The notes under the pieces: model-generated
What the model was told of the DNA's origin: nothing
What the model saw: only the letters and a program-made list of their open reading frames with translations
Databases searched by the model: none
Translations under genes and position numbers: made by a program
Part shown: piece after piece, positions 33,859 to 35,228 of the stretch
Layout: every line of letters starts with the position of its first letter
How positions within the stretch are numbered: position 1 is the first letter of the stretch
From: a virus
Direction: 5' to 3' (one strand)
Virus record (IMG/VR): IMGVR_UViG_3300010149_000063
Location: 1-35,228 of that record
DNA: 35,228 nt

Positions 33859-33888
33859 AAAAAAACCTAACTTTTTAGGGTCAGGTTT
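33859..33888 (-). terminator. Intrinsic terminator of the - strand genes
   Basis: Read on the - strand, AAACCTGAC pairs with GTTAGGTTT (one G-U pair) around an 8-base loop, followed by a T run (the A run at 33859-33865 on the + strand). It lies 42 bases past the end of the - strand gene at 33931. With the + strand terminator it forms a back-to-back insulator. Confidence 0.75.
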
Positions 33889-33930
33889 AAGTGCATTATT
33901 TTAAATCTAAGAAAGGAATTTGTCTAAGTG

Positions 33931-34167
33931 TTATGAAGCTGCTTCTTGGACTGCCTCCTCTTGAACCTCTTCAGGCTTTTCAATACGGAAAGTTTGTGTA
34001 GCTTGAAAAACTGCGTTAGCATCTGATAAACTAAATGCACCTGCCTTTTGTGCTACTTGAGCTGCTGCAAGAAGAACATTAACTGCCTTAGCTTGCTCAT
34101 TTGTAATAAAAATTCCCTCTGCGGGTTGTGCTTTCATATTCATTGGTTGACTGTCTTCAAAACTCAT
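33931..34167 (-). CDS. Small unknown protein, Ala/Gln-rich
   Basis: The product is 78 residues. A probably helical core (NEQAKAVNVLLAAAQVAQKA, ~23-42) is followed by ALSDANAVFQA-like sequence and an acidic EEVQEEAVQEAA tail. It overlaps the upstream - strand gene by 11 bases, and its ribosome site AAAGGAG lies inside that gene, which suggests coupling. It has no membrane span and no recognised family. It may be a virion-associated or regulatory small protein. Confidence 0.6.
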   Translation of the reverse strand: MSFEDSQPMNMKAQPAEGIFITNEQAKAVNVLLAAAQVAQKAGAFSLSDANAVFQATQTFRIEKPEEVQEEAVQEAAS

Positions 34168-34783
34168 TATTATCTCCTTTGAGTATTTCTTTTAAATCTA
34201 TTGTAAGTAATTTTTCTTCTACTGTATAGGCTGATTTAGACATATCATTGTTAAAATTATCAATGACAGTATCATGTGTTGTAAAGCCTTTAATACAGTA
34301 TCTTTTTTCATCTACCTGACAAACTAAAACATAAACATCAGCTGCTTTGTTTTCTGCTTGTTCTTTAGGAATGATTAACTTTGATTTCATAGGTTTTTCT
34401 GTTGCTTTAACTTCAACAGAGAATGTTTCACCATTATAAACTATGTCTGTATCAAAATTATCATCGTAGTTAAACTCTGAAGTTGTATCAAAGAATTGCT
34501 CCATTGAAACATCAAAGCCTTCTTTTTGTGCCCATCTGATGACTGCTAATTCACCAAGACATCCTAAAACTTCACGTCCCTTTATAGGGTATCCATAAGT
34601 TTTATTTTTCTTACCAAGTTCCCTATGCGAATCATAACGTTCATTAGCAATTTTTCTACCAAGTAAAACGTCTTCGTCTGATAATTCAATAATAAAGTCT
34701 TTATATCTATCAGAACTTTGCCATTGAGCAAAACAATGCTCTCTAACTCTTTGGAACTTTTGTTGTATTGTTGTTGATGACAT
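34157..34783 (-). CDS. PD-(D/E)XK-nuclease-like protein
   Basis: The product is 208 residues. GREVLGCLGELAVIRWAQ (~69-85) contains Glu78, followed by DNFDTDIVYNG with Asp113 and FSVEVKATEK with Glu124 and Lys126. This is the order and spacing of a PD-(D/E)XK restriction-endonuclease-like fold: E, D and ExK. A strand-rich part (KAADVYVLVCQVDEKRYCIK) then completes the core. Related phage proteins include nucleases and inactive DNA-binding relatives. It starts 3 bases past the end of the neighbouring - strand gene. The fold call is fair; the actual activity and target are unknown. Confidence 0.6.
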   Translation of the reverse strand: MSSTTIQQKFQRVREHCFAQWQSSDRYKDFIIELSDEDVLLGRKIANERYDSHRELGKKNKTYGYPIKGREVLGCLGELAVIRWAQKEGFDVSMEQFFDTTSEFNYDDNFDTDIVYNGETFSVEVKATEKPMKSKLIIPKEQAENKAADVYVLVCQVDEKRYCIKGFTTHDTVIDNFNNDMSKSAYTVEEKLLTIDLKEILKGDNNEF

Positions 34784-34786
34784 GTA

Positions 34787-35228
34787 TTAGCAGTCCTCGT
34801 CGTTAATTGCCCAGTGTAAATCTTTAGCCCAAGCTTCTACAATATCCCACTTTTTATTTGAGACATTCATGTGAGAAACTATAGAATACTCTGTAAGTTC
34901 ATGAATACCCATAAGTTCTTCACTTCTAAGAATAGGTTTATCGTCAAGTTCTAGAGCAACTCTTAAGTCTTCTAAGAATGATTTAGCAACTTCTGCAAGT
35001 TCTGGGTCTAAACTCATCATCTTATCAGGACCACGAGATGAATGATTATCAATCTCATGTGTATCATAACCAAATGATTTAGTTTTAGTAGCATAACGTA
35101 CTTCAGGAGACATACAAATGTCAACACCTACAGAATACTTATTAAACTTACCTGCATGATAAGCAACCAAAGCTGTGTCCAAACATTGAATTATTTCGAT
35201 ACGGTTGCTGTCGCTTGGGTCTCTACCA
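34787..35228 (-). CDS. Unknown protein, 5' end outside window
   Basis: The frame stays open to the right edge of the window (PSDSNRIEIIQCLDTALVAY upstream of a TTG at 35182), so the start lies outside and the gene is partial. About 147 residues are visible, with a soluble alpha/beta look, Asp/Glu-rich, including SVGVDICMSPEVRYATK and MNVSNKKWDIVEAWAKDLHW. It is followed after 3 bases by the nuclease-like gene on the same strand, so the three genes probably form an operon transcribed against the structural genes. No family was recognised. Confidence 0.6.
   Translation of the reverse strand, partial: GRDPSDSNRIEIIQCLDTALVAYHAGKFNKYSVGVDICMSPEVRYATKTKSFGYDTHEIDNHSSRGPDKMMSLDPELAEVAKSFLEDLRVALELDDKPILRSEELMGIHELTEYSIVSHMNVSNKKWDIVEAWAKDLHWAINDEDC

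Noticed and set aside
1-35228. CRISPR array, tRNA genes, insertion sequences or integrase/attachment sites
   Set aside because: No regularly spaced repeats, cloverleaf, transposase or recombinase sequence was seen in the window.

Overview
This window is the late structural and assembly region of a contractile-tailed (myovirus-type) bacteriophage. The evidence is a portal, prohead protease, scaffold and major capsid series, followed by a tail sheath, tail tube, chaperone pair, tape measure and a full baseplate/fibre series, all on the + strand. The DNA is AT-rich, most genes have a clear AAGGAG-type ribosome binding site, and stops and starts are tightly packed. The host cannot be read from the sequence. 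A lipobox lipoprotein and Shine-Dalgarno use say only 'bacterium'.

Layout. 1-1328: end of a tail fibre gene (cut by the window edge), a structured intergenic stretch, and a small membrane/coiled-coil protein. 1339-7747: head module with portal (long C-terminal fusion), two small or unknown genes, prohead protease, scaffold-like protein and major capsid protein, ending in a strong terminator. 7997-12931: neck/connector proteins, tail terminator candidate, sheath and tube, then a second terminator. 13167-18376: two overlapping chaperone genes and a tape measure gene that appears to continue by frameshift into a 609-codon downstream frame. 18379-31225: baseplate hub, spike, a LysM/gp25-like fusion, gp6/J-like wedge, and fibre or fibre-associated proteins. 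31237-33757: a compact, partly overlapping cassette of small membrane, cysteine-rich and lipoprotein genes around a membrane-anchored class III nucleotide cyclase homologue. 33794-33888: back-to-back terminators. 33931-35228: three genes on the - strand, one with PD-(D/E)XK-nuclease-like motifs and the last cut by the window edge.

Most notable observations. (1) No GATC site was found on reading the whole window, and Asp codons before a C appear always to be GAC. (2) The tape measure gene ends in a perfectly phased -1 slippery heptamer, GGGAAAC, directly before its stop, and the downstream frame has no normal start. (3) The tail chaperone overlap carries AGGAGG-TTG-CTT, with the same spacing as the prfB +1 frameshift site. 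(4) A tail-anchored nucleotide cyclase with altered base-recognition positions lies in a translationally coupled late cassette. All functional names rest on sequence patterns read by eye, without database searches.
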